The notes: generated from the sequence alone by a model not told the origin. A stretch of DNA of 46,836 nucleotides from Fusibacter sp. 3D3 (GCF_001748365.1 NZ_BDHH01000031.1:1-46836); one strand, 5' to 3'. Numbered from the stretch's first letter, positions 27,846-36,021 are shown. A program made the numbers and translations.

Positions 27846-28640
27846 CTACCTCACACTTAAGATTATCTTTTCAATAATAAGATGCCAACCATCCACCATA
27901 ATAAATAGAAGAATTTTTATGGGTAGAGAGATCATAACAGGCGGAAGCATCATCATCCCCAGCGCCATTAAAGTCGACGCAACAATCATATCTACCACAA
28001 TGAAGGGAATAAAAATAAGAAATCCAATTTCAAAAGAAAGTTTCAACTCGCTAATAATAAAAGCAGGAATCAACGCCGTCATAGGGATATCTTCATTTGT
28101 TGTAACATTATCCACATCTGCAATATCCAAAAAAAGCGCCAAATCTTTAGTTCTCACTTGACGTAGCATAAACGCTTTAAAAGGTTCTTTTGCTACATTG
28201 ACAGCTTCTTCTAAAGTTATAGTGCCTTCTTGCATAGGAAGATATGCATTTTCATAAACATCAGTAAAAACAGGCGACATGATATAAAAAGTTAAAAACA
28301 ATGCAAGTCCCACCAAAATTTGATTTGGAGGTGTTGATTGTAATGACAACGCTCGCCTTATAAAGCCTAAAATAATAATGACTCTTGTAAAACAAGTCAT
28401 CATCATCAAAATTGAAGGTGCTAACGAAAGCACTGTAAGCATTAACAAAATCTGAATGCTATTTGCAACTTGAACATCACCATTTTCACTAGATATGGAT
28501 ACATTTATATCCGGTATGCCTATATTTGTTTCTCCAAAGGATAAAAACTGGGGAAATAGGACAAACAATATTAAAAATACCAAAACTAATAATTTTAGCT
28601 TAAAATCAACTTTGCTTAACTTACCCTTACTGACCGTCAT
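27846..28640 (-). CDS. fliP: Flagellar export protein FliP
   Basis: Main subunit of the export-gate core. The 264 residues have an N-terminal signal-like helix (residues ~14-35, cleavage plausible before GETNI), then LMLTVLSLAPSILMMMTCFTRVIIILGFIRRALSLQSTPPNQ, the unmistakable FliP segment in shorter pieces, and the C-terminal AFIISELKLSFEIGFLIFIPFIVVD. It overlaps fliO by 14 bp. Confidence 0.96.
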   Translation of the reverse strand: MTVSKGKLSKVDFKLKLLVLVFLILFVLFPQFLSFGETNIGIPDINVSISSENGDVQVANSIQILLMLTVLSLAPSILMMMTCFTRVIIILGFIRRALSLQSTPPNQILVGLALFLTFYIMSPVFTDVYENAYLPMQEGTITLEEAVNVAKEPFKAFMLRQVRTKDLALFLDIADVDNVTTNEDIPMTALIPAFIISELKLSFEIGFLIFIPFIVVDMIVASTLMALGMMMLPPVMISLPIKILLFIMVDGWHLIIEKIILSVR

Positions 28641-29037
28641 TTTTTTTATCCTTCTTAACTAAAAATCGCTCCAAATGTTCTGAAAATTTATGATTTAAAA
28701 TCTGCTCTTCTTTTATAAAGCTTTCTACTTTTAGATCATCTCGCTTATCCATAAGGTACATACCATTTTTATCAATTCCAATAAAATAAAAAATATTCTC
28801 TAGCTCCACTAAAAGCAAAAACTTATCATTTGAAAGGGCTACACGTTCTAACACCTTAACTTTACGGTCTTTCAAAGAGATATAATTCTTTTTAGTTATA
28901 AACTTAGAGAATATCCATAAAAAATATATTAAGATTGATATCACGATAAAATACTTCACTGCAAACCAGAAATTATCTGTCTCGTAACTTTTTAAAAGAA
29001 TGGCAGAATAGGTAAATTTGCCAAACAAATAAATCAC
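28627..29037 (-). CDS. fliO: Flagellar biosynthesis protein FliO/FliZ
   Basis: FliO helps FliP assemble into the export gate. 136 residues: a membrane helix at ~25-45 (WFAVKYFIVISILIYFLWIF), then the small cytoplasmic FliO domain (KVKVLERVALSNDKFLLLVEL) and a charged tail. The sequence is divergent; place between cheY and fliP and the overlap with fliP support the name. The GTG at 29037 directly follows the cheY stop; a TTG three codons on, better spaced from AGGTG, is an alternative start. Confidence 0.85.
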   Translation of the reverse strand: MIYLFGKFTYSAILLKSYETDNFWFAVKYFIVISILIYFLWIFSKFITKKNYISLKDRKVKVLERVALSNDKFLLLVELENIFYFIGIDKNGMYLMDKRDDLKVESFIKEEQILNHKFSEHLERFLVKKDKKNDGQ

Positions 29038-29400
29038 CTATCCTAACACTTTTTTGACTGCTTCAATAACACGATCTGCCTGAAACGGTTTGACGATAAA
29101 GTCTCTTGCGCCTGCTTGAATGGATTCAATAACCATAGCTTGTTGGCCCATCGCAGAACACATAACAACCTTAGCATTTGGATCAAAAGCCTTAATCTCT
29201 TTAACGGCTTGAATGCCATCAACTTCTGGCATCGTAATATCCATGATCACGAGCTCAGGTTTTAATTCTTTATATTTTTCAATAGCTTTTTGACCATTCT
29301 CTGCCTCACCAACAACATCATAACCGTTTTTCGTTAAGACATCCTTGATCATCATCCTCATAAATGCTGCATCGTCAACAACTAATATTGTATTAGCCAT
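29038..29400 (-). CDS. cheY: Chemotaxis response regulator CheY
   Basis: Single receiver domain that carries phosphate from CheA to the flagellar switch. 120 residues; acidic pocket Asp9/Asp10 (VVDDAAFMR), phospho-acceptor Asp54 in VIMDITMPEVDG, the switch Ser/Thr in VMCSAMGQ, and the conserved Lys in FIVKPFQADRV. It directly follows fliY, whose protein binds and dephosphorylates CheY-P. GGAGGAAACGCT precedes the ATG. Confidence 0.97.
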   Translation of the reverse strand: MANTILVVDDAAFMRMMIKDVLTKNGYDVVGEAENGQKAIEKYKELKPELVIMDITMPEVDGIQAVKEIKAFDPNAKVVMCSAMGQQAMVIESIQAGARDFIVKPFQADRVIEAVKKVLG

Positions 29401-29419
29401 AGCGTTTCCTCCTTAATAA

Positions 29420-30535
29420 TTATTCATTGACCCTTCTAGGAATAATAATATCCGTTATCCTAATGCCGTAATTTTCATCCACGACAACAACTTCACCCTT
29501 GGCAATTTTCTTACCATTGGCTAGAACATCCAAAGGTTCCCCTACAAGTCGATCTAGTTCAATAACCGTTCCTACTCCGAAATCAAGAATTTCATTGATT
29601 TTTTTACCAGTTCTTCCAAGCTCCACGGTGATTTCAAGTGGAACATCCCTAATAAGTTCTATATCATTATTATAATACATTTGAGCAGAATTGCCATCAA
29701 AATTTTCGAATTGCAACGGAATCGCATTGACTTTCTCGTTTGAAAGGTTTGATTTTCTGTCATCTTCTTCATAATAATATTGAGGTTTTGGTGCTTCTTG
29801 TTTTGGCGAAACCTTTTCTTCTTCCAATTTTGGAACAGGTTTACTTGCTGCAGCTGGCTCTGGCTCTGGTTTCCCTTTGACAATTGTCGCAACCATTTGT
29901 TTTGCAACTTCAATCGGTAAGACCTGCATAATTTCTGAATCGATCAAATCACCAACAGTCATTCTAAAAGCGATTTTAACCACTTGATCTGTCTTTGATA
30001 CCCCAAATTGAGTATAATCTAACTCAGAAATCTTGTCATGATAAGCTTCTGGGGGAGAAATATCAATTTTTTGACCAAGCATTTCCGAGAGAGATGTGGA
30101 GGAAGAGCCAATCATTTGATTCATCGCTTCACTAATCGCACTTAAATGCAGATCATTTAATTCATTGGAGATGTTAGTACCATCTCCACCCATCATTAAA
30201 TCTGTTATAATTTTAACATCTTTTTCATGTAAAATCAAAAAGTTTACGCCTTCAATACCCACTTTATAAGTAATATTTATGAGAACAGATGGACTTATGA
30301 ATTCTTCAGCAAGTTCTTCCATAGTTGTTTCGGATACTTTAGGTGTCGTAATGGTTACTTTTTTGTTTAACAAGGTAAAGAGAGTTGTTGCGGCTGTTCC
30401 CATGCTTATATTGCCGATTTCACCAATTGCATCAATTTCTGCATCCGTTAATTTGGCCACTGTTGTGTTATTAGATGTACTATCACCACCGCCTAATAAA
30501 GCATCAATCTCTTCTTGCGAAAGCATATCAGTCAT
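29420..30535 (-). CDS. fliY: Flagellar switch phosphatase FliY (CheC-FliN fusion)
   Basis: C-ring protein that both forms the switch and dephosphorylates CheY-P. 371 residues: N-terminal CheY-binding peptide (MLSQEEIDALLGGG), a CheC-like domain (~30-210) with both active-site motifs kept (DAIGEIGNISMGTAATTL and LSAISEAMNQMIGSS), a Pro/Glu/Lys-rich linker (~215-275), and a C-terminal FliN/SpoA domain (PLEITVELGRTGKKINEILD). The ATG at 30535 is chosen because GGAAGGAG lies just before it; it overlaps the end of fliM by 8 bp. A longer frame reaching 30559 lacks a ribosome site. Confidence 0.96.
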   Translation of the reverse strand: MTDMLSQEEIDALLGGGDSTSNNTTVAKLTDAEIDAIGEIGNISMGTAATTLFTLLNKKVTITTPKVSETTMEELAEEFISPSVLINITYKVGIEGVNFLILHEKDVKIITDLMMGGDGTNISNELNDLHLSAISEAMNQMIGSSSTSLSEMLGQKIDISPPEAYHDKISELDYTQFGVSKTDQVVKIAFRMTVGDLIDSEIMQVLPIEVAKQMVATIVKGKPEPEPAAASKPVPKLEEEKVSPKQEAPKPQYYYEEDDRKSNLSNEKVNAIPLQFENFDGNSAQMYYNNDIELIRDVPLEITVELGRTGKKINEILDFGVGTVIELDRLVGEPLDVLANGKKIAKGEVVVVDENYGIRITDIIIPRRVNE

Positions 30536-31535
30536 CGATTTCATCTCCTTCCGTAACAACGTCTGTAATCATTACAGCCACATTTTTTTTCTTAATACCT
30601 GGTTTACCACGAAACTTTAATTTATCTTCTACATAAATTTCAAGTGGATCATCCACTTTTTTATTGAGCAGAATAATATCTCCTTTTTGAAGGTTTAAAA
30701 GTTCAGAGACGGTTATATTGGATCCTCCAACGATACTTTTCATGCTGATAACGGATTTGCCAATACCTGTCTCAAGTGCTTCTCGCTCTTCATCAGTGAC
30801 TTCTTTTTTATTACTTGTTGCAAACCATAATCTTGAACTTAAACTTGGCAATATAGGCTCTATGACAAAATGCGGGATACAAATATTGACCATGCCTTCT
30901 GAATCTCCAATATGAATATTAAAAGTGACCAATGCAATGGATTCAGCGGGAGACACAATTTGAGCAAATTGTGAATTCGTCTCTATGTTTTCAAGTTTTG
31001 GTCTAAGTTCAACGATATTGCCCCAAGGTTCTTTTAGTAAATTGATGAATTTAATCAAAATATTTCTGAGCAATGTCATCTCAATTTCTGTTAAAGACCT
31101 ATTCTCCTTATTCGTTGAAGGTGATTTCCCAGTACCGCCCAAAACACGTTCTATCATTGAATAAGCAATATCAGAAGAGACATCAATAATAATTTGCCCA
31201 CTAAAAGGTGCAAAATCTATAATACCTAAAATTGCAGGATTAGATATGGAATTGCTAAACTCTGTGTAAATCAAACTTTGCACAGAGATGACGTCCACCT
31301 CAATATAGGTTCTTAAATAACCAGACAAAAAGTTGTTGAGGAGTCTAGAAAAATTTTCATGAATAATTTCCAGAGTTCTAAGCTGATCCTTCGCAAACTT
31401 ATCTGGACGTGAAAAGTCATATTTTCTAACTTTCTTTTCCTTTTTCTCTTCCTCAATATCTTTTACATCTACTTCTCCTGTACTCAGCGCAGACAGTAAC
31501 TCATCTATCTCATTTTGCGATAAAACATCAGACAT
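30528..31535 (-). CDS. fliM: Flagellar motor switch protein FliM
   Basis: C-ring protein that binds CheY-P and sets rotation direction. 335 residues: N-terminal MSDVLSQNEIDELLSALSTG (CheY-binding EIDELL), acidic/Lys linker, middle FliM domain (ALVTFNIHIGDSEGMVNICIP), and C-terminal SpoA domain (SELLNLQKGDIILLNKKVDDP). The ATG at 31535 lies eight bases after AGGAGG, preferred over the GTG at 31544. A consensus sigma-28 promoter lies 75 bp upstream, so fliM is the first gene of an internal late transcript. Confidence 0.97.
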   Translation of the reverse strand: MSDVLSQNEIDELLSALSTGEVDVKDIEEEKKEKKVRKYDFSRPDKFAKDQLRTLEIIHENFSRLLNNFLSGYLRTYIEVDVISVQSLIYTEFSNSISNPAILGIIDFAPFSGQIIIDVSSDIAYSMIERVLGGTGKSPSTNKENRSLTEIEMTLLRNILIKFINLLKEPWGNIVELRPKLENIETNSQFAQIVSPAESIALVTFNIHIGDSEGMVNICIPHFVIEPILPSLSSRLWFATSNKKEVTDEEREALETGIGKSVISMKSIVGGSNITVSELLNLQKGDIILLNKKVDDPLEIYVEDKLKFRGKPGIKKKNVAVMITDVVTEGDEIDD

Positions 31536-31609
31536 ATCCCCCACCTCCTTTTCCTATCAAATTTACAATCAAAACTCATCTTAATATAAAAAATACACTC
31601 TCATTACAA

Positions 31610-31636
31610 TTATCGGCATATCTTATAAATATTTTA
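31610..31636 (-). promoter_or_regulatory. Consensus sigma-28 promoter overlapping the fliL stop codon
   Basis: Minus-strand TAAA (plus 31633-31636), exactly 15 bp, GCCGATAA (plus 31610-31617): a full match to the sigma-28/sigma-D consensus. The TAA of fliL forms part of the -35 box. It drives fliM and possibly everything downstream to the sigma-28 gene. Confidence 0.85.
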
Positions 31637-32056
31637 GCCCTGTACGATAAAAGGTTGAATATAGACATCTGTAATGGTTTCTTCGTCTGATTCTAAAACT
31701 TCAATGACCATTTCCTTAATGCGATCTCTTATTCTCTGTTTCCCGTTGGGTTTATCAATATCCTCAGAAGACGTAGCTCTCATAATTTCATCAATATTAT
31801 TGACAATTTTAGTCTTATTTTTATCAAGTAAAGCTAAAACATCTGCATTGGTGTATTCAATCGTGACTTTGTACTTAATAATTTTGTTACTGTCTACATC
31901 TGATAGATTCGAGTAACCCTCATCCAATTTATACTCTAAATAGACAATTTCTGGTTCTGTATCGGATTTATTTAAAACAAACACAACCAAGACGACCCCA
32001 ATTATTGACACGAGTAGAACTGCAACTGCGATTATAATCAAAATTTTCTTATTCAT
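31634..32056 (-). CDS. fliL: Flagellar basal body-associated protein FliL
   Basis: Membrane protein that supports stator function next to the motor. 140 residues: N-terminal membrane helix (KILIIIAVAVLLVSIIGVVLV without the last residues, ~3-27) and an extracytoplasmic FliL domain with YKVTIEYTNADV and a C-terminal ITDVYIQPFIVQG. AGGAGGACAGTAG precedes the ATG, 2 bp from motB. The sequence outside the membrane helix is divergent, as usual for FliL. Confidence 0.9.
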   Translation of the reverse strand: MNKKILIIIAVAVLLVSIIGVVLVVFVLNKSDTEPEIVYLEYKLDEGYSNLSDVDSNKIIKYKVTIEYTNADVLALLDKNKTKIVNNIDEIMRATSSEDIDKPNGKQRIRDRIKEMVIEVLESDEETITDVYIQPFIVQG

Positions 32057-32058
32057 TT

Positions 32059-32820
32059 CTACTGTCCTCCTTGACTCTCTTCATTTTGATTCGTGTTCAC
32101 TGTCTTAACGACAACGATATCGACACGTCTGTTCGCCGCTCTGCCTTCCGAACTGTCATTGGTGGCGATGGGATGATATTCACCATAGCCTGAAGCAGAA
32201 AGTCTCACGGGAACCATACTCGCATTTTCAATAAAAAATTTGACCACATTTGTCGCTCTATTTGCTGAAAGCTCCCAGTTAGTCGGGTAAATGGCAGTCT
32301 TAATCGGCACATTATCCGTATGACCTTCTACCCTAATTTGTTCATTTACAAACTCCTCAGAATTAAGTAAATTTCCAAGAAAAGTTAAAATGTCATGGGA
32401 TTCTCTTTTTACAACTGCGCTTCCTGAGTCAAAGAGCACATTGTCTTTGAATCTAATGATCAATCCATAATCTTCTAGCTGAACATCTACTTCAGCTTGC
32501 ATCTGGTTGTCACTGATATATTGCTCGACTTTTTCTTTAAGCGCTTCTAATTTGTTTTGTTCGATCACCTGTGCACTTGAAGTTTGACTTTCAGGCATAG
32601 CATCAAAGATCATAGGGGCTTCAGATAAACTTTTGCCACCTTCTAAAACACCCGCCGATCCTTGAAAAGAAATCATAACCGCTTCAAATTTTTGAGCATC
32701 TATAGATGAAAATGCAAATAGCAATACGAAAAAGCACATGAGCAGTGTAACCATATCACCATAAGTGTTCATCCATTCTGGCGCACCTTGCTTACACTCT
32801 GGACATTTATCCTTAGCCAT
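32059..32820 (-). CDS. motB: Motor stator protein MotB
   Basis: Anchors the stator to peptidoglycan and carries the ion-binding Asp. The 253 residues begin with a cytoplasmic stretch containing CPECK, then the membrane helix with Asp22 (WMNTYGDMVTLLMCFFVLL), a plug/linker region, and an OmpA-like domain (VLFDSGSAVVKRES, then RVEGHTDNVPIKTAIYPTNW and RAANRRVDIVV). The ATG lies inside the end of motA (8-bp overlap). Whether the motor uses H+ or Na+ cannot be settled by eye. Confidence 0.96.
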   Translation of the reverse strand: MAKDKCPECKQGAPEWMNTYGDMVTLLMCFFVLLFAFSSIDAQKFEAVMISFQGSAGVLEGGKSLSEAPMIFDAMPESQTSSAQVIEQNKLEALKEKVEQYISDNQMQAEVDVQLEDYGLIIRFKDNVLFDSGSAVVKRESHDILTFLGNLLNSEEFVNEQIRVEGHTDNVPIKTAIYPTNWELSANRATNVVKFFIENASMVPVRLSASGYGEYHPIATNDSSEGRAANRRVDIVVVKTVNTNQNEESQGGQ

Positions 32821-33601
32821 TATCTGAATTCGCCTCCTGAGTTCCTACCGTTTTTCTAACAGATGGTGGTAAAAACACTTTTAGTTTTTCTTCAATAATT
32901 CTAGGGTTTTCTCCTGCTTGAATGGATAAGAGACCTTCAATCATAACGTTTCTGATCAATATTTCTTCATTAGATTTAAGGGAGAGTTTACTTGCCATCG
33001 GAATAAAGATCAAGTTGGCAAACAACGATCCATAGAAGGTTGTGAGTAAGGCAACGGCCATGGCAGGTCCAATAGAGGAAGGATCCGACAAGTTTTGAAG
33101 CATGGCCACGAGACCAATCAGCGTGCCTACCATACCAAAAGCAGGACAAAGCGAACCCATAACTTCAAGTTGTGATCTATTCTTCGCATGGCGTTCCGCT
33201 AAATTATCAATTTCTGTTTCTAATATGTTTTTAACAAGTTCAGGATCAGTCCCATCCACGATGAGCATAACGCCTTTCTGCAAAAAATCATCCTTAATTT
33301 CAGCCACTGCCTCTTCGAGTGCTAACAAGCCTTCTCTTCTTGCAACATTGGCAAGTTCAATGATTTTAGTGATAATCTGGTCAATATCAAACTCACTATT
33401 TTTAATCGTTTTGCTAAATACCTTGCCAATATTCACAACTTCCTTCATCGGAAAAGCAACGAGCCATCCAGCGACCATGCCCCCTACAACGATTACAAGT
33501 GAAGGTGCATCAATATAATTTTTCAGCTCACTATTGCCTAATATACCCCATCCCACCAATGCAAAACCAAGAACTATCCCAATTATTGTTGTAATATCCA
33601 A
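32813..33601 (-). CDS. motA: Motor stator protein MotA
   Basis: Ion-channel subunit of the stator, four membrane helices. The start is taken as TTG at 33601 (DITTIIGIVLGFALVGWG follows) since GAAGAGGTGTACAA stands right before it, giving 262 residues, the usual length; a longer frame to 33670 has no ribosome site and would add a polar extension. Signatures: LMQK-type region GVMLIVDGTDPELVKNIL, the GMVGTLIGLVAMLQNLSDPSSIGPAMAVALLTTFYGSLFANLIF segment (split for reading), and a cytoplasmic loop between helices 2 and 3. Downstream motB overlaps it. Confidence 0.95.
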   Translation of the reverse strand: MDITTIIGIVLGFALVGWGILGNSELKNYIDAPSLVIVVGGMVAGWLVAFPMKEVVNIGKVFSKTIKNSEFDIDQIITKIIELANVARREGLLALEEAVAEIKDDFLQKGVMLIVDGTDPELVKNILETEIDNLAERHAKNRSQLEVMGSLCPAFGMVGTLIGLVAMLQNLSDPSSIGPAMAVALLTTFYGSLFANLIFIPMASKLSLKSNEEILIRNVMIEGLLSIQAGENPRIIEEKLKVFLPPSVRKTVGTQEANSDNG

Positions 33602-33664
33602 ATTGTACACCTCTTCTTTAAAATATAACGCATTTAAATTGCTAAATTTGATTTTAATCTCTCG

Positions 33665-33815
33665 AATCAAAGCGTATACTCAGTCCGCTTCGCTCCCTTC
33701 GTAATCCTTGCAATCCTATCGGATTGCATCCAGCGGGAGTTTGGACTCCCACTGGATCGGCATATGACCCCCACTTTAAGAAGCGGGGGTCATCTCCTCA
33801 AGGGTTATATTATCT
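33665..33815 (-). repeat. Cluster of three nested palindromes in the flbD-motA gap, MITE- or IS200/IS605-end-like
   Basis: Three stem-loops in 85 bp: TGCAATCC/GGATTGCA (33709-33716, 33721-33728); ATCCAG-c-GGGAGT/ACTCCC-a-CTGGAT (33728-33740, 33745-33757); and ATGACCCCC/GGGGGTCAT (33764-33772, 33785-33793) with an inner CTT/AAG. They are locally GC-rich against an AT-rich background, and the gap is 261 bp where neighbouring gaps are below 60. No ORF is present. This resembles a REP/MITE or the hairpin ends of an IS200/IS605-type element; boundaries given are approximate. Identity is inferred. Confidence 0.6.
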
Positions 33816-33862
33816 ATTTTATAATAAACATTCATACTTAGCAATTCAAATGATCACACCAC

Positions 33863-34045
33863 TTATTTATTAATTTTTTGATTATACTCAACAATCTGAT
33901 CAATAATAGCTTCTACTCTGTCTTTTAATATAATTTTCTTGCCCGTGGTCAGCGTCATCATCGTATCTGGCGTCTCTTCAATAAATTCTATTAAATTTGA
34001 ATTTATGTAAATAACATCCCCATTTAGTTTAGTCACTTTTATCAT
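33863..34045 (-). CDS. flbD: FlbD-family flagellar protein (Bacillus SwrD/YlzI type)
   Basis: 60 residues starting MIKVTKLNGDVIYINSNLIE and ending with DRVEAIIDQIVEYNQKI, with TPDTMMTLTTGKKIILKD in the middle. This is the short FlbD/YlzI family; in Bacillus the orthologue SwrD raises motor torque. It is unrelated to the Caulobacter regulator also called FlbD. The ATG at 34045 is chosen because GGAGGGG precedes it; the longer frame to 34102 would run into the hairpin after flgE. It lies between flgE and motA, the standard position. Confidence 0.9.
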   Translation of the reverse strand: MIKVTKLNGDVIYINSNLIEFIEETPDTMMTLTTGKKIILKDRVEAIIDQIVEYNQKINK

Positions 34046-34080
34046 TATACCCCTCCATGTCCCAACCCACTCACTGTAAA

Positions 34081-34120
34081 ACACTAAAACTACCCGTAGC
34101 ATCTGGATTGCTACGGGTAG
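34081..34120 (-). terminator. Strong hairpin after flgE, terminator or attenuator
   Basis: CTACCCGTAGCA (34090-34101) and TGCTACGGGTAG (34109-34120) form a perfect 12-bp stem with a 7-base loop, 8 bp beyond the flgE stop. On the minus strand TTTTAGTGTTTT follows. It would lower transcription into flbD-mot or protect the flgE message. Confidence 0.75.
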
Positions 34121-34127
34121 CTAATAA

Positions 34128-35537
34128 CTATCTTTTTAGATTTACAAGTTCTTGCAGAATTTCATCACTGGTTGTAATGACTCTGGAGTTCGCTTGAAAC
34201 CCTCTCTGAGTCGTGATCATATCTGTAAACTGAGCCGCTAAGTCGACATTACTCATTTCAAGTGCGCCAGGTGTTAAATCACCAAAACTGCCCGATGAAG
34301 GGTTGCCGTACTTGGCAGTTCCAGAGTTTGGCGTTTCTTGGAACAAGTTGCCACCGAGCTTCATTAAACCGCCTGGATTATCAAATGCAGCTAATCCAAT
34401 CGTTTGAAGCACTTTTTGTTCACCGTTTGTATAGATGCCGACAACTTCACCTTTCGCGGATATGTTAAAAGAGTAAATTTTTCCCGCTGCATTTCCTTCC
34501 AGCTGAACGGATTTAGCATCAGAAACTTGACTGTTTTGAGTCGCAATTCTGTCCTTAGTCACATCGCCACCGGCAAAGAACATGGAGCGATCAATTGGCA
34601 AAGTAATATCTGAAGCACCTGGCACTTTTATGCCTAAAGATACAGCATATTTTGCATCATCATTAGGAAGAGCCGTCGGCAATACACCAAAAGCAGTTTG
34701 TATCAAGTCGACAATCTCACCTCTTTCATTAAACATTGCATAGACATCTTGCGTTGCAGCAGGAGGAGTGCCGGTAAGCTCAGGTATTATCTGCTTTCCA
34801 GTAGAATCAGTAATGGTCATCTTTCTATACGTGTAATTATGAGGCGCCGCCGTTACAACGCCATTTACAACGTTAAGAGGATCGTTTGCTGGATCATTAG
34901 TACTAGGATTCGTGCCTAAAGTTATAGCACCCGTTGTTGGAATTGGCAATCCTGGAAAATCAATCTTTAACGTATGAACATCGCCCAAAGAGTCGTAGAC
35001 ATCCACAGTGGTATTATAACCAGCTTCAGTGGTGCTAATATTGCCGTTGATGAGTATATTCGTACTCATTGACGCATTCTTTGAATCCGACATATTCACT
35101 TGAATCGGTTTAAATTCATTGTCAAGGACTCTAAGCCCATCAGAAGTTACCAAATAGCCTTGCTCATCCATTTGGAAATTGCCAGCTCTTGTATAAAACT
35201 TGTTTTGAGCAGTGGCGTCGTTTGTAACCATGAAAAAGCCTTCGCCATCTATCATTATGTCCGTCGCAACATCCGTTCTTTGGATGGACCCTTTTGTATG
35301 ATTTACGGCAACTGAAGCAACGTTAGCCCCAAGTCCAACTTGCATTGGATTTGTCCCGCCTCTACTTGTCGTTGATGAACTCGCCCCCTTTAAGGTCTGC
35401 GAATACATTTCCGAAAAAGAAACGCTTGAAGCTTTGTATCCCACGGTGTTGACATTTGCTATATTATTACCTATTACATCCATTTTTAACTGGTGTGACT
35501 TAAGGGACGACACACCAGAAAACATTGATCTCATCAT
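34128..35537 (-). CDS. flgE: Flagellar hook protein FlgE
   Basis: Polymerises into the hook. 469 residues starting at ATG 35537 (AGGAGGTTATTCG upstream; a longer frame to 35579 is not supported). N-terminal rod/hook signature MFSGVSSLKSHQLKMDVIGNNIANVNTVGYK, given here in parts, is followed by variable Gly/Asn/Thr/Pro-rich outer domains and the C-terminal D0 coiled helix (LEMSNVDLAAQFTDMI then TTQRGFQANSRVI). Its stop is followed by a strong hairpin. Confidence 0.96.
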   Translation of the reverse strand: MMRSMFSGVSSLKSHQLKMDVIGNNIANVNTVGYKASSVSFSEMYSQTLKGASSSTTSRGGTNPMQVGLGANVASVAVNHTKGSIQRTDVATDIMIDGEGFFMVTNDATAQNKFYTRAGNFQMDEQGYLVTSDGLRVLDNEFKPIQVNMSDSKNASMSTNILINGNISTTEAGYNTTVDVYDSLGDVHTLKIDFPGLPIPTTGAITLGTNPSTNDPANDPLNVVNGVVTAAPHNYTYRKMTITDSTGKQIIPELTGTPPAATQDVYAMFNERGEIVDLIQTAFGVLPTALPNDDAKYAVSLGIKVPGASDITLPIDRSMFFAGGDVTKDRIATQNSQVSDAKSVQLEGNAAGKIYSFNISAKGEVVGIYTNGEQKVLQTIGLAAFDNPGGLMKLGGNLFQETPNSGTAKYGNPSSGSFGDLTPGALEMSNVDLAAQFTDMITTQRGFQANSRVITTSDEILQELVNLKR

Positions 35538-35613
35538 AACGAATAACCTCCTATATGAGCAGGTATCCTCTTCTATCATTCAGAGGATGAAAGCTTCCTA
35601 AAAAGGTCCAGCT

Positions 35614-36021
35614 TTATATGATTACTGCTCCATCTATATTTGTAAAAACACTGTCTCTTAATTGATCATCAACGGCTGCAGTGATGATGGTCTTGTTCTG
35701 AACGCTCGCTATAAATACCTTGTTGTCCATCATGATCAACGCTTCTTTGACCCCTTTTTGTCCAGCCTTATCAATAGCTGTATTAATTCTATTGATCTCT
35801 TGGTCCGTAAGGTTTATGTTTCTAGAATTCAGCCGATCGATGGCATGTTTTGAAAACTTAACGTCTTCATTTGATTTGATTTTATTGAGAACCTCATTGA
35901 AACTCGGTCCTTCAGGTATACTCTTGTTTTGTGTGTTTTGAACATTTTTTGAAGGTTCAACGCCATTGATTTGGGTTCTCTTCAAAATATAATCATTGTT
36001 CATGCCTTTAAAATTATTCAC
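35614..36021 (-). CDS. Flagellar operon protein, TIGR02530 family
   Basis: 135 residues. The first ~45 are polar and probably flexible; the rest is the conserved core KFSKHAIDRLNSRNINLTDQEI, then IDKAGQKGVKEALIMMDNKVFIASV and TIITAAVDDQLRDSVFTNIDG. This family is found in Firmicutes and relatives between flgD and flgE and is thought to act in hook assembly, but its exact role is unknown. The GTG at 36021 with AAGGTG upstream is taken as the start; an ATG six codons later is possible. Confidence 0.88.
   Translation of the reverse strand: MNNFKGMNNDYILKRTQINGVEPSKNVQNTQNKSIPEGPSFNEVLNKIKSNEDVKFSKHAIDRLNSRNINLTDQEINRINTAIDKAGQKGVKEALIMMDNKVFIASVQNKTIITAAVDDQLRDSVFTNIDGAVII

Noticed and set aside
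33102-33518. 138-codon plus-strand open frame opposite motA
   Set aside because: Antisense shadow of a well-conserved gene; no start signal and low-complexity Ser/Thr composition.
33602-33670. Longer MotA beginning at 33670
   Set aside because: Would add 23 polar residues before the first membrane helix and ignore the strong GAGGTG site placed for the TTG at 33601.
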